Part shown: positions 1 through 6,104 of the stretch, in pieces | Layout: each line of letters opens with the position of its first letter | Position numbering within the stretch: the stretch's first letter is position 1 | Source of the DNA: Thermoplasmata archaeon | Lineage (GTDB): Archaea > Thermoplasmatota > Thermoplasmata > Thermoplasmatales > Thermoplasmataceae | Length of the DNA stretch: 7,602 bases | Direction of reading: 5' to 3' | NCBI GenBank assembly: GCA_021802165.1 | Contig: JAKAAU010000066.1 | Location: 1-7,602, forward strand | Notes under the pieces: generated by a model | Told to the model about the DNA's origin: nothing | The model's input: only the letters and a program-made list of their open reading frames with translations | Database searches by the model: none | Program-made: the position numbers and the translations under genes

Positions 1-2
1 AC

Positions 3-377
3 CTTGACAGCATGGTTTTCACATTTTACCAGTTATTGATGGTTGGAGTTTTATCATCAATATTTGTTCCGTTTAGCTGGGAACCTTCCGGGCTTTTGAA
101 ACCCATAGTCATTTTTACAATAGTATTTACTGCCCTCTTCGCCAGTTTCTTTGCCATATTAATAAATACGAGAGTCCTGCAATACATAGAACCAACTGCA
201 GCAGGAGTAATATATGTTGGGGAACCTGTATTTGCAGTTATATCATCCATACTGATCCTCAAAGAAATTCCAACTATGGATATAATACTTGGTGGCATTA
301 TCATAGTGGTGGCAATGCTGATTGAAACATTGCATAAATACGTAGAAACAAAGAATTCTATAAATATTCCACAATAG
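3..377 (+). CDS. EamA/DMT-family transporter, C-terminal part (5' end outside window)
   Basis: The reading frame is open from the first complete codon at position 3, so the ATG at 12 is probably an internal methionine and the gene begins upstream of the window. About 125 residues are visible. They form four hydrophobic segments, ending in the stretch IEPTAAGVIYVGEP, a moderately charged turn (ILKEIP), a final helix (IILGGIIIVVAMLIE) and a short hydrophilic tail. This order is typical of the second EamA repeat of drug/metabolite-superfamily exporters, which have ten helices in the cytoplasmic membrane and move small metabolites or drugs. Substrate cannot be told from this part. The stop at 375-377 lies 68 bp before the phosphate-transporter gene, which seems to have its own promoter. 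Family assignment is fairly secure; function is not. Confidence 0.75.
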   Translation, partial: LDSMVFTFYQLLMVGVLSSIFVPFSWEPSGLLKPIVIFTIVFTALFASFFAILINTRVLQYIEPTAAGVIYVGEPVFAVISSILILKEIPTMDIILGGIIIVVAMLIETLHKYVETKNSINIPQ

Positions 378-395
378 CCTATATATTACTATATA

Positions 396-417
396 ATTTA
401 TATGGAAAATATTTATT
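396..417 (+). promoter_or_regulatory. Putative archaeal promoter for the phosphate transporter gene
   Basis: The 68-bp gap after the EamA gene is almost pure A/T. It has two TATA-like stretches: ATTTATAT (about 396-403) and, after a purine-rich GGAAAA that could act as a TFB-recognition element, ATATTTATT (about 409-417). The second would place transcription start near 438-442, a few bases before the ATG at 446. No good Shine-Dalgarno precedes that ATG, so a very short leader or a leaderless message is likely. Confidence 0.4.
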
Positions 418-445
418 CATGTAGTGACTATATTTCTATGAGAAT

Positions 446-1861
446 ATGGATAATAAAAATGAAGGTAATATAAGTGCAATAAACCAGGCACTGGATAATG
501 CCACAGGAAAGTTCCACTTCAGAACTTTTCTGACAGCAGGGATGGGATTTTTCACAGATGCCTATGATTTGTTTATTATAGGAACGGTGCTCGCAATACT
601 TCCAATGATTGGATGGCACCTTACAAAAACAGAAATAGCCCTTATAGGGTCTGTGTCACTGATAGCTGCTGTACTTGGTGCGCTGGCATTTGGCAGATTG
701 CTGGATTATCTTGGCAGAAAGGCTATTTATGGCCTGGAACTGGTATTGCTTGTAATTGGTGCTTTAGGAAGTGCATTCCTATCGTTTAAAAACCCCTACG
801 CTTTAATGGCATGGAGATTTTTGCTGGGAGTAGGCATTGGCGGTGATTATGCAACATCTTCTGTTATAATGGCAGAATATTCCAATATGAAAACAAGGGG
901 AAAATATGTTGGAATGGTATTTTCAATGCAAAGCATAGGTTTAGTAGTTTCTTCATTGCTTGCCCTTACATTTTTACTGAGCACGAAGATTATTCCACTG
1001 GCAGACGCCTGGAAAATAATGCTTTCAGTAGGAGCCATCCCCGCTGCAATAGTAATTTACTACAGAAGAAAAATGCCTGAACCACCGAGATATACTGTTG
1101 CAAAAGGGCGTGCTGCGGAGGCTTCAAAGAATCTTAAATCCTATACCGGAATAGATGTAGCTGTCTCTAAAAATAAAGAGGAGGTAAATGCTCCATGGTA
1201 TACCCTCTTTAAGGATAGAAAATTCCTTATTACATTAATAGGGACAGCAGGAGCATGGTTCTTAATGGACTGGGCATTTTACGGAAACTCCATAATGGCA
1301 AGCAGAATTTTCGCAACCATAATAACACAGACCGGATTGTCTGGCTTAATAAGATCTACGGAATACTCCGCCATAGTGTTCATTGGATTTGCCCTGCCAG
1401 GGTACTGGCTGGCAACATTTACACTGGATAAACTTGGAAGAAAGCCGATACAGATAACGGGCTTCATAATGCTCGCGGTAACATACGGAATACTTGCATT
1501 ATTTCCTATACTGGATACCCCTTCATTTGTGGTGGAGTTCATTGCAGTGTATGGTATTAGCTATTTCTTCATGATGTTCGGGCCAAATGTTACAACATTT
1601 GTCTTCCCATCAGAGGTGTTCCCTGTAACAACAAGAGGGTTTGGTACAGGCATATCTGCGGCTGGAGGAAAAACCGGAGCTTTTATAGGCACATTTGTTG
1701 ATGTGTTTATAATAGCCGCTGGGCTTTCATCACTCATGACTGTACTTGCAATATTTTCAGTATTAGGCGTTATAGTAACAATACTGTGCCTGCCAGAACC
1801 GAAGGGAAGGGCAATGGAAGAGATTTCCAGGGAAAAGGAATATACTAAAACTATAAATTAA
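446..1861 (+). CDS. MFS phosphate:H+ symporter, Pho84/PiPT-like (PHS family)
   Basis: This 471-aa, 12-helix transporter of the cytoplasmic membrane probably imports inorganic phosphate with protons. It carries the family signatures GFFTDAYDLF (34-43), RFLLGVGIGGDY (124-135), WFLMDWAFYG (271-280) and FGPNVTTFVFPSEVFP (378-393). It also has MFS loop motifs, GRLLDYLGRK after helix 2 and LDKLGRK in the second half. Compared from memory with the fungal phosphate transporter PiPT, the substrate-site residues keep their spacing: R124, D134 and Y135, Q162 27 residues later, W271-x3-D275-x3-Y279, N381, and K409 28 residues after it. A soluble central loop (about 208-255) separates the two six-helix halves, and length is normal. 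The ATG at 446 gives the expected short N-terminal tail. Other PHS-like organic-anion symporters remain possible, but the Asp/Trp/Tyr/Lys set favours phosphate. Confidence 0.85.
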   Translation: MDNKNEGNISAINQALDNATGKFHFRTFLTAGMGFFTDAYDLFIIGTVLAILPMIGWHLTKTEIALIGSVSLIAAVLGALAFGRLLDYLGRKAIYGLELVLLVIGALGSAFLSFKNPYALMAWRFLLGVGIGGDYATSSVIMAEYSNMKTRGKYVGMVFSMQSIGLVVSSLLALTFLLSTKIIPLADAWKIMLSVGAIPAAIVIYYRRKMPEPPRYTVAKGRAAEASKNLKSYTGIDVAVSKNKEEVNAPWYTLFKDRKFLITLIGTAGAWFLMDWAFYGNSIMASRIFATIITQTGLSGLIRSTEYSAIVFIGFALPGYWLATFTLDKLGRKPIQITGFIMLAVTYGILALFPILDTPSFVVEFIAVYGISYFFMMFGPNVTTFVFPSEVFPVTTRGFGTGISAAGGKTGAFIGTFVDVFIIAAGLSSLMTVLAIFSVLGVIVTILCLPEPKGRAMEEISREKEYTKTIN

Positions 1862-1902
1862 ATATATATTTTAATTTGAATATTCATGATATTTAATTTT
1901 TA
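1862..1902 (+). terminator. Possible T-rich terminator region after the phosphate transporter
   Basis: Directly after the stop codon the + strand holds short T runs (TTTT near 1870, ATTTTT near 1897) without a GC-rich hairpin. Archaeal termination often relies on U-rich tracts of this kind. The call rests on composition and position only. Confidence 0.3.
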
Positions 1903-1955
1903 ACGCCTCAAAAATTTCAACACATATTTTATTTATTAATACAGCGAGTTTTGAT

Positions 1956-1977
1956 TGCCCTAATCCGGAAGCGGGCA
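1956..1977. promoter_or_regulatory. Nested dyad-symmetric operator candidate upstream of the NnrS-like gene
   Basis: A 22-bp dyad has the layout TGCCC-N3-TCCGGA-N3-GGGCA, with outer arms 1956-1960 and 1973-1977 and inner palindrome 1964-1969. Both share the same centre (1966.5), so 16 of 22 positions are symmetric. It is a GC-rich island in otherwise AT-rich DNA and ends 7 nt before the TATA box at 1985-1992. That suits an activator or repressor binding site. The sequence shows symmetry and position; the regulator is unknown. Confidence 0.5.
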
Positions 1978-1984
1978 GGGATAA

Positions 1985-2020
1985 TTTATAAACCTAATAT
2001 TTTAGGGATGATACTTATAA
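1985..2020 (+). promoter_or_regulatory. Promoter region of the NnrS-like gene with two TATA candidates
   Basis: TTTATAAA at 1985-1992, preceded by the purine-rich GCAGGGATAA, is the better TATA box; it would start transcription near 2012-2017 and leave a leader of about 25-30 nt. CTTATAA at 2014-2020 is centred 25 nt before the ATG at 2042, the spacing expected for a leaderless message. No Shine-Dalgarno is visible before that ATG, which favours the second box or use of both. Confidence 0.5.
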
Positions 2021-2041
2021 GGGCATAACAACTCATCTGGT

Positions 2042-3241
2042 ATGCCTGATCCTATAGCCTTGAAAAAGAAGGGGGCAGGATTGCCAGTACAGCATCCGCC
2101 ACGCATAGTATACATTGGAATATTGCTTTCCGCACTTTCGCTTGCGGCCGGGTTTTTAACTGGCATTGCTGCACTGGCGGTAAATAATGGTTATCCATCG
2201 ATTATACCGCTGGCAAATGGAATTACTTTCCATCCTGATTTGATGGTATTTGGAGCAGTGGGCGGGCTGCTGATTTCAGAAAAACTTGAACTTATGGAAA
2301 AGTTTCCACTCATAAGAAACATTCCAATTTCCAGGCCAATCGTAGCTTTTCTTTTCGGCGGGGTTTTTATATTGTCCTTAGGAATTTTATCCAGTTATGA
2401 AATAGCAAGATATGCAGGGCTTCTGCTGGTGGTTGCAGCATCTCTCCTCTTTTTGCTGTTTATGTCAAGCAATGCAAATCATGGCGATAAACGGATAAAG
2501 CTGGTGTTCGCTGCAGCTATTGCTTCCATGTTTCTGGCTGCCATAGGAAACATGAACTCCCTGCTATACAGTAATATGAAGCTTACATTTCTTGCCCTGC
2601 TCTTCCCTATCCTTTATATTCTCGCAGAGAGGATGGAACTTGGATTTGTACGTGGAATGGGTGCCCGTATAATGGCACTCCAGGCTTACATAGCTTGGTT
2701 TGCAGTCGGCATGGCATTTGTATCTGTTGAGGTTCCGGACAAATTTATCAGCCGCTTCGCCATGGTTCTTTCTATCATTCTTGTAGCTATACTAACCGGT
2801 ATTTCTATCAAATTTGACCCTGCTTTCAGGAAAATAAAGAGAAATGGCAGATTCCAGCATTTCATGCGTGCCGGGATACAGATTTCATTTTTCTGGCTTG
2901 CACTTGGCCTCATCCTTTTCATGTTGCAGGCAATCATCGGGCATGGTTATCTTGACCCTGCCACACATTCCATAGCCATTGGCTTCATCGGAAGCTTTAT
3001 TGTGGCACACAGCCCGGTAATATTTCCGCTAACATTCAAGAAAAAAGCAATTCAGGAAAATGTTACATTCCTCCCCCTGATTATGATAACCATTGCAAAT
3101 GTATCACGGGTTTTTGGCGATTTAGCTATACCCTACACTTCATTGGGTGAAACATTTTCCTATGTCTCTGGCTACCTGCTCCTGTTTGCAATTCTTTTAT
3201 TTGTTTATAATATCAAAAAAATTATGGTTAGCCCTGACTGA
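2042..3241 (+). CDS. NnrS-like / heme-copper-related polytopic membrane protein
   Basis: This 399-aa protein has about 11-12 hydrophobic helices (roughly 22-46, 66-80, 98-117, 124-142, 153-170, 180-196, 212-228, 238-255, 279-299, 309-330, 343-358, 371-391) and a short basic N-terminal tail. Three motifs recall a family I know as NnrS-like: FHPDLMVFGAVGGLLISEKLE (63-83; compare HGPLMV...G.LI..ER), LAERMELGF (194-202), and THSIAIGFIGSFIVAHSPVIFP (308-329; compare LHA..LGFVFSMIFGHAPII.P). Conserved His64, His309 and His323 could be heme or metal ligands. NnrS-type proteins are linked to nitric-oxide tolerance and denitrification, and some bind heme and copper; none is known to be a catalytic oxidase. 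The ATG at 2042 has no Shine-Dalgarno and suits leaderless translation. The DUF2249-cupin gene follows after 102 bp. Family is moderately sure; function is inference. Confidence 0.6.
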   Translation: MPDPIALKKKGAGLPVQHPPRIVYIGILLSALSLAAGFLTGIAALAVNNGYPSIIPLANGITFHPDLMVFGAVGGLLISEKLELMEKFPLIRNIPISRPIVAFLFGGVFILSLGILSSYEIARYAGLLLVVAASLLFLLFMSSNANHGDKRIKLVFAAAIASMFLAAIGNMNSLLYSNMKLTFLALLFPILYILAERMELGFVRGMGARIMALQAYIAWFAVGMAFVSVEVPDKFISRFAMVLSIILVAILTGISIKFDPAFRKIKRNGRFQHFMRAGIQISFFWLALGLILFMLQAIIGHGYLDPATHSIAIGFIGSFIVAHSPVIFPLTFKKKAIQENVTFLPLIMITIANVSRVFGDLAIPYTSLGETFSYVSGYLLLFAILLFVYNIKKIMVSPD

Positions 3242-3247
3242 GCCGGG

Positions 3248-3264
3248 ATGCGCGCAGTGTGCAT
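3248..3264. promoter_or_regulatory. Dyad-symmetric operator candidate upstream of the DUF2249-cupin gene
   Basis: ATGCGC (3248-3253) and GTGCAT (3259-3264) form inverted arms around a 5-bp spacer, with 5 of 6 positions matching. The left part also contains the perfect 8-bp palindrome TGCGCGCA (3249-3256). It starts 7 nt after the upstream stop codon and ends 10 nt before a TATA-like AATTTATT, mirroring the arrangement at 1956-1992. A weak RNA hairpin at the end of the preceding message is the alternative. Confidence 0.35.
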
Positions 3265-3273
3265 AAACCATAA

Positions 3274-3321
3274 TAATTTATTTCTGAATTTCACCCTAAA
3301 AATACAGGGATTTTGTTATTA
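3274..3321 (+). promoter_or_regulatory. Possible promoter(s) of the DUF2249-cupin gene
   Basis: TAATTTATTT at 3274-3283 is a TATA candidate that would start transcription near 3305, leaving about 40 nt of leader. A weaker TGTTATTA at 3314-3321 is centred about 26 nt before the ATG at 3344, compatible with a leaderless start. The gene could also be read through from the NnrS-like gene 102 bp upstream. Confidence 0.35.
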
Positions 3322-3343
3322 TGGCATCATTTAATTGGGGAAT

Positions 3344-3976
3344 ATGGGAAATATAAAAAATAATTACATAGAAATTGATATCAGGAATATAGCTCCAGGT
3401 GAGAGGCGTGGCAAAATTTTTGAACGGTTCCTTGCACTAGGGCAGGGGCAGGAACTGCATGTTATTGCAGACCATGATCCGGTACACCTTCTGGGAAGCA
3501 TGAAAAGCCATAAATTGCCTGTAGATGTGGCAGCTTACAGGACATTAACAGATAAAGATGGTACATTCACAGGAATTTTTAAAAAACTTGAACATGAAAA
3601 TGTCAATGAAAACTTTCTGGCAACAGACATTGACCAGGAAAGAAACTATCTTCCAGATAGGTTTAATCCCGTTACCGTATACACAGGGGAGAATTACAGG
3701 GTTATTATAACCTATATTAAGGCAGGCCAGTTTATTCCTGTGCATTCTCCATCCACAGACCTCATATTCTCTGTATTTAAGGGAAACGGGAGCATGGTTG
3801 CTGGAGACAGGGAAATAAACATACACCCCGGCAGCATTGTAATAGTACATGCCGGAGAAAAGCGCGGGGTCTTCGCAAACACCGATATGGAAGCTTTTCA
3901 TGTAGTCTCTCCAGTACCGGATGAAAAGGACCATCTCGAGGTAAAAGAAAAACTGGAATCGAAGAAATATATTTGA
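3344..3976 (+). CDS. DUF2249-cupin fusion protein
   Basis: A soluble 210-aa protein with two domains. Residues 9-90 match DUF2249: IEIDIRNIAPGERRGKIFERF followed by the diagnostic ADHDP (42-46), then VHLLGSM. Residues about 105-195 form a cupin barrel: AGQFIPVHSPSTD (127-139), a central GNG, and PGSIVIVHAGEKRGVFANTD (162-181). The cupin motifs are incomplete: motif 1 has a single His (134) where HxH is usual, and motif 2 has His169 in place of the usual Pro and Arg174 in place of the ligand His. Metal binding is therefore uncertain. DUF2249 proteins have no proven reaction but recur near nitrate, nitrite and NO respiration genes. ATG 3344 is preferred over TTG 3335 because GGGG lies just before it and the extra three residues add nothing to the domain. 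The four-helix membrane protein follows after 29 bp. Confidence 0.75.
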   Translation: MGNIKNNYIEIDIRNIAPGERRGKIFERFLALGQGQELHVIADHDPVHLLGSMKSHKLPVDVAAYRTLTDKDGTFTGIFKKLEHENVNENFLATDIDQERNYLPDRFNPVTVYTGENYRVIITYIKAGQFIPVHSPSTDLIFSVFKGNGSMVAGDREINIHPGSIVIVHAGEKRGVFANTDMEAFHVVSPVPDEKDHLEVKEKLESKKYI

Positions 3977-3992
3977 ACATGTTCAGGTTAAT

Positions 3993-3997
3993 GAGGT
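3993..3997 (+). promoter_or_regulatory. Shine-Dalgarno site GAGGT for the 158-aa membrane protein
   Basis: GAGGT lies 8 nt before the ATG at 4006, a good match to the archaeal 16S 3' end. The gap from the DUF2249-cupin stop is only 29 bp with no clear TATA box. This fits translation of this gene from a shared message, unlike the Shine-Dalgarno-less upstream genes. Confidence 0.6.
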
Positions 3998-4005
3998 AAT
4001 TAATT

Positions 4006-4482
4006 ATGAAATCAAGTGTGGAAAAGAGAATGCAGGAGAGAATAGACGTGAAACTTGTGCTGAGATTTATTGCAACCAGTTTCGTCTATTTTCTAGCAGG
4101 ATTGGTAATTTTTGCCGTGAATCTAATATTTTCGCTTAACATGCATCGTGATCCTATTTTCGTTATGTGGCTCTTTGGCGGTGTGGTGATGATAATATTT
4201 GGCCTTTCATACATGTTTTCATCCGGAATCGCAAAAAATAGTGCGATGGCCAACAATACTGTGCATATAGAGTATATACTGTTAAATATAGGTGTAGTGC
4301 TGTTTTTTCTAGGGTTCTCGCTTTTCCTTGGATTTTCAGGGGTAGGAAGCTATGGGATCGGAAAACCACTTGCCATAACAGGCCTTATGGCTATCATTGT
4401 CTCCATGCTGATCCATCTGATCAACATATTTGTAATGATTTCCAGAGACCCGTATAAAAACAAAAAACATGGTTCTCCATGA
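4006..4482 (+). CDS. Four-helix membrane protein, possibly heme-copper subunit-I-like
   Basis: A 158-aa protein with a basic N-terminus (1-19), four hydrophobic helices (about 20-42, 51-72, 88-110, 121-144) and a basic, Lys-rich tail, which suggests both ends are cytoplasmic. The stretch HRDPIFVMWLFGGVVMIIFG (47-66) followed by LSYMF, then VHIEYILLNIGVVLFFLG (86-103), recalls small cbb3/NorB-subunit-I-like proteins with the pattern H..LMLFGWV.MMIFGVAY....H...LNIGLVL. Candidate ligand histidines are His47, His87 and His137. This is too short to be a catalytic oxidase or NO reductase, which need about twelve helices and six invariant histidines. It is probably co-transcribed with the DUF2249-cupin gene. 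Resemblance is from memory of the family pattern and is weak; a lineage-specific membrane protein is the alternative. Confidence 0.5.
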   Translation: MKSSVEKRMQERIDVKLVLRFIATSFVYFLAGLVIFAVNLIFSLNMHRDPIFVMWLFGGVVMIIFGLSYMFSSGIAKNSAMANNTVHIEYILLNIGVVLFFLGFSLFLGFSGVGSYGIGKPLAITGLMAIIVSMLIHLINIFVMISRDPYKNKKHGSP

Positions 4483-4488
4483 TTAATT

Positions 4489-4530
4489 GTTACTGTGGAT
4501 ACCTGTAACCTGTTATCTCTCTTTTCCCTT
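4489..4530 (+). terminator. Possible terminator between converging genes
   Basis: GTTAC (4489-4493) and GTAAC (4505-4509) could pair around an 11-nt loop, followed on the + strand by the pyrimidine tract at about 4516-4528. The stem is short and the tract already lies in the last codons of the opposite-strand regulator gene, so this is a weak call supported mainly by its position in the 30-bp convergent gap. Confidence 0.25.
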
Positions 4531-5145
4531 AAAATAAGATGAGATAATATTCTTTTCAGCCCGCCTTAATATTTCAGCAAGTGTGACATAAGAGACATTG
4601 AGCCGGGTGGAAAGCCCTTCCAGGTTAATTTTTTTAGGATATTCAAAGAATCCAAGTTCAAATGCTGTTCTTACTACATACTCCTGCCTGGCTGTTATAT
4701 CATTCTTTTTTGATAATGCCCTTTTTCTGAGAATTTCAAATTTAATGCCATCAGATTCCAGCCTGTCAGTAAAACCATTTATTGTTGCCTCGTCGGGGAC
4801 GAGCAAATTCATTCTGATATTGCCTGAATCATTGCTATATGCGGCTGTAAGGAACAGATCCCAGTTCAATATTGTACTGCATATGCTGCATTCGTGTGCA
4901 TCAACAATTGCAGTTGCATGGCTGGTATCAACTATGGCAAAGTTATTTCCAGCTGTTTTTGTCCTGCTTTCCATTTCATGTGAAAAATTTTCCATCTTCC
5001 CTTCAGGAAGAAATATTTCTAAAAGGTCCATTGCCCCATTCCTGCCCATGCGGATATCCCTGATTTTAATGCTGGCTGAATGTGTTTTAACAATATCCTT
5101 AATCCATTCCACTGGCTCCCTGAATTCTATATCCAATTCTATCAA
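4513..5145 (-). CDS. Bat-type (HTH_10) transcriptional regulator with N-terminal HxCxxC
   Basis: A 210-aa DNA-binding protein. Residues 149-200 are a clear bacterio-opsin-activator HTH_10 domain: DITARQEYVVRTAFELGFFE, then LEGLSTRLNVSYVTLAEILR with RRAEK after it. The N-terminal 140 residues are an alternating beta/alpha sensor region of the kind found before HTH_10 in archaeal proteins. It holds His84-x-Cys86-x-x-Cys89, the only cysteines in the protein, which could bind zinc, iron or a cluster, or act as a thiol switch. The chosen start is TTG at 5145, since no ATG or GTG occurs between it and the in-frame stop upstream and the usual first strand (IELDIEF) begins right after it. No Shine-Dalgarno is visible. 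It converges on the 2042-4482 genes, making it a candidate regulator of them, though this is inferred from position only. Confidence 0.85.
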   Translation of the reverse strand: MIELDIEFREPVEWIKDIVKTHSASIKIRDIRMGRNGAMDLLEIFLPEGKMENFSHEMESRTKTAGNNFAIVDTSHATAIVDAHECSICSTILNWDLFLTAAYSNDSGNIRMNLLVPDEATINGFTDRLESDGIKFEILRKRALSKKNDITARQEYVVRTAFELGFFEYPKKINLEGLSTRLNVSYVTLAEILRRAEKNIISSYFKGKER

Positions 5146-5164
5146 AACTGTCCCGCGATTAATT

Positions 5165-5187
5165 TCAAAATAGGTAATAAATTTATA
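5165..5187 (-). promoter_or_regulatory. Possible promoter of the HTH_10 regulator
   Basis: In the 50-bp gap behind the 299-aa gene, the minus strand reads TATAAATTTA (5187-5178), a good TATA box that would start transcription near 5157, about 12 nt before the TTG codon. A weaker CTATTTTGAA nearer the gene (about 5174-5165) is placed for a leaderless start at 5145. Either would let the regulator be made independently of the upstream pair. Confidence 0.45.
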
Positions 5188-5195
5188 CTAAACTC

Positions 5196-6095
5196 CTAAT
5201 CCTTTATAAAATTTTCAAATATTGTTTTATCTCCATTTATTTTAGTATCTATATTTGTGAATACATTTGAATTGTAAAGTGATTCTATATAATTTTTAAA
5301 TTTAAGTTTGTCGGGTTCCCTTCCATAGAGTTCACCATACTCTTTCCGGAGGTCTTCACTGCTTATCTCCATCATATGCCCTGCGAGGCTGCACAGGGAA
5401 TAATATGAATATGCTGTCCTGAGGTATGGCTTCAATGATGAAATGCCTGATATATATAAAATCCTGTGTGACATGACGTATGAAAGCAGATTTTCTATGC
5501 CTTCGCTGGCTACTGCATCGAATTCCGGGCCCGGTTCTATTATGCATGCACCGTATTTGTATTCGTAACTAAATATTGCAAGGTCTCCTACTTCATTGAA
5601 ATATTTCAGGCGTTTCGCATCACTTTTTTTATCAGATACCAGTATCAGCCTTTTCTTTTCCACCAGTTCCCGGAGTATTTCCATGACAGGCGTAAGCGAC
5701 ATCTGTACTTCCCCGATTCTTGAAAGATTGGACGCTATAGATTCAAGCAATTTAGCCTCTCCTGCTGCTGTCAGGGATGATTTAACATCCTCAAGTAGTT
5801 TAATCGCAGTCTTTCTGTCCGGGCCGGTAAAATTTGCCCTGCCATTAACCTGTTCTGCAGAGATATAAAATATGTGGCTGAATTTTCTAATTAATAATGT
5901 GTTTCCAAGTATTTTTTGCTGGAAAACATCAATATAAGCATGCAATTTTTCTATATTTTCAATGGAATCCGGGTCCACAGCAACTGAACTCCCGTAGATT
6001 TCTGACACAAATGTATTCATGAGCGAAATTAAAGTTTCAATATTGTCATTTCCCTGTTCGTATTTTTTTGTTATATAGTTTTTTATTTCAAGCAT
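5196..6095 (-). CDS. Uncharacterised soluble protein, second gene of a coupled pair
   Basis: I do not recognise this 299-aa protein. It has no membrane helix or signal peptide. Residues 1-150 look mainly helical with heptad-like spacing (ENIEKLHAYIDVFQQKIL, LLEDVKSSLTAAGEAKLLE). The second half alternates predicted strands and helices: KRLILVSDKKS (148-158), DLAIFSYEYKYGACIIEPG (171-189), HRILYISGISS (210-220). A lone KKSDAKRL resembles no nucleotide-binding loop, and no catalytic motif stands out. The ATG at 6095 is preferred: GGTG at 6104-6101 overlaps the upstream stop codon and lies 5 nt before this ATG. A GTG at 6101, two codons earlier, is the alternative start. The 8-bp gap and shared ribosome site show translational coupling with the 214-aa gene. 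A physical complex of the two products is a fair inference. Confidence 0.7.
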   Translation of the reverse strand: MLEIKNYITKKYEQGNDNIETLISLMNTFVSEIYGSSVAVDPDSIENIEKLHAYIDVFQQKILGNTLLIRKFSHIFYISAEQVNGRANFTGPDRKTAIKLLEDVKSSLTAAGEAKLLESIASNLSRIGEVQMSLTPVMEILRELVEKKRLILVSDKKSDAKRLKYFNEVGDLAIFSYEYKYGACIIEPGPEFDAVASEGIENLLSYVMSHRILYISGISSLKPYLRTAYSYYSLCSLAGHMMEISSEDLRKEYGELYGREPDKLKFKNYIESLYNSNVFTNIDTKINGDKTIFENFIKD

Positions 6096-6100
6096 TAACA

Positions 6101-6104
6101 CACC
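6101..6104 (-). promoter_or_regulatory. Ribosome-binding site GGTG overlapping the upstream stop codon
   Basis: On the minus strand the TAG stop of the 214-aa gene (6106-6104) supplies the first G of GGTG, five bases before the ATG at 6095. This overlap couples termination of the first gene to initiation of the second, and it decides the start in favour of the ATG over the GTG at 6101. Confidence 0.55.

Noticed and set aside
3321..3356. An 11-codon open frame (MASFNWGIWEI) overlapping the start of the DUF2249-cupin gene in another frame, considered as a regulatory leader peptide.
   Set aside because: It has no ribosome site, is very short, and lies within TATA-like sequence that may not be transcribed. 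Two Trp codons are not enough to claim attenuation.
3545..3980. Two minus-strand open frames opposite the DUF2249-cupin gene.
   Set aside because: The + strand frame encodes both recognisable domains; the reverse frames have implausible composition and no start signals.
4006..4482. The 158-aa protein as a catalytic oxidase or NO-reductase subunit.
   Set aside because: Four helices and three scattered histidines cannot form the conserved heme-copper site; only a distant, non-catalytic relationship is tenable.
4598..5173. A 191-codon open frame on the + strand opposite the HTH_10 regulator.
   Set aside because: The minus-strand frame gives a clear HTH_10 domain. The opposite frame has no recognisable domain and is an antisense shadow kept open by codon composition.
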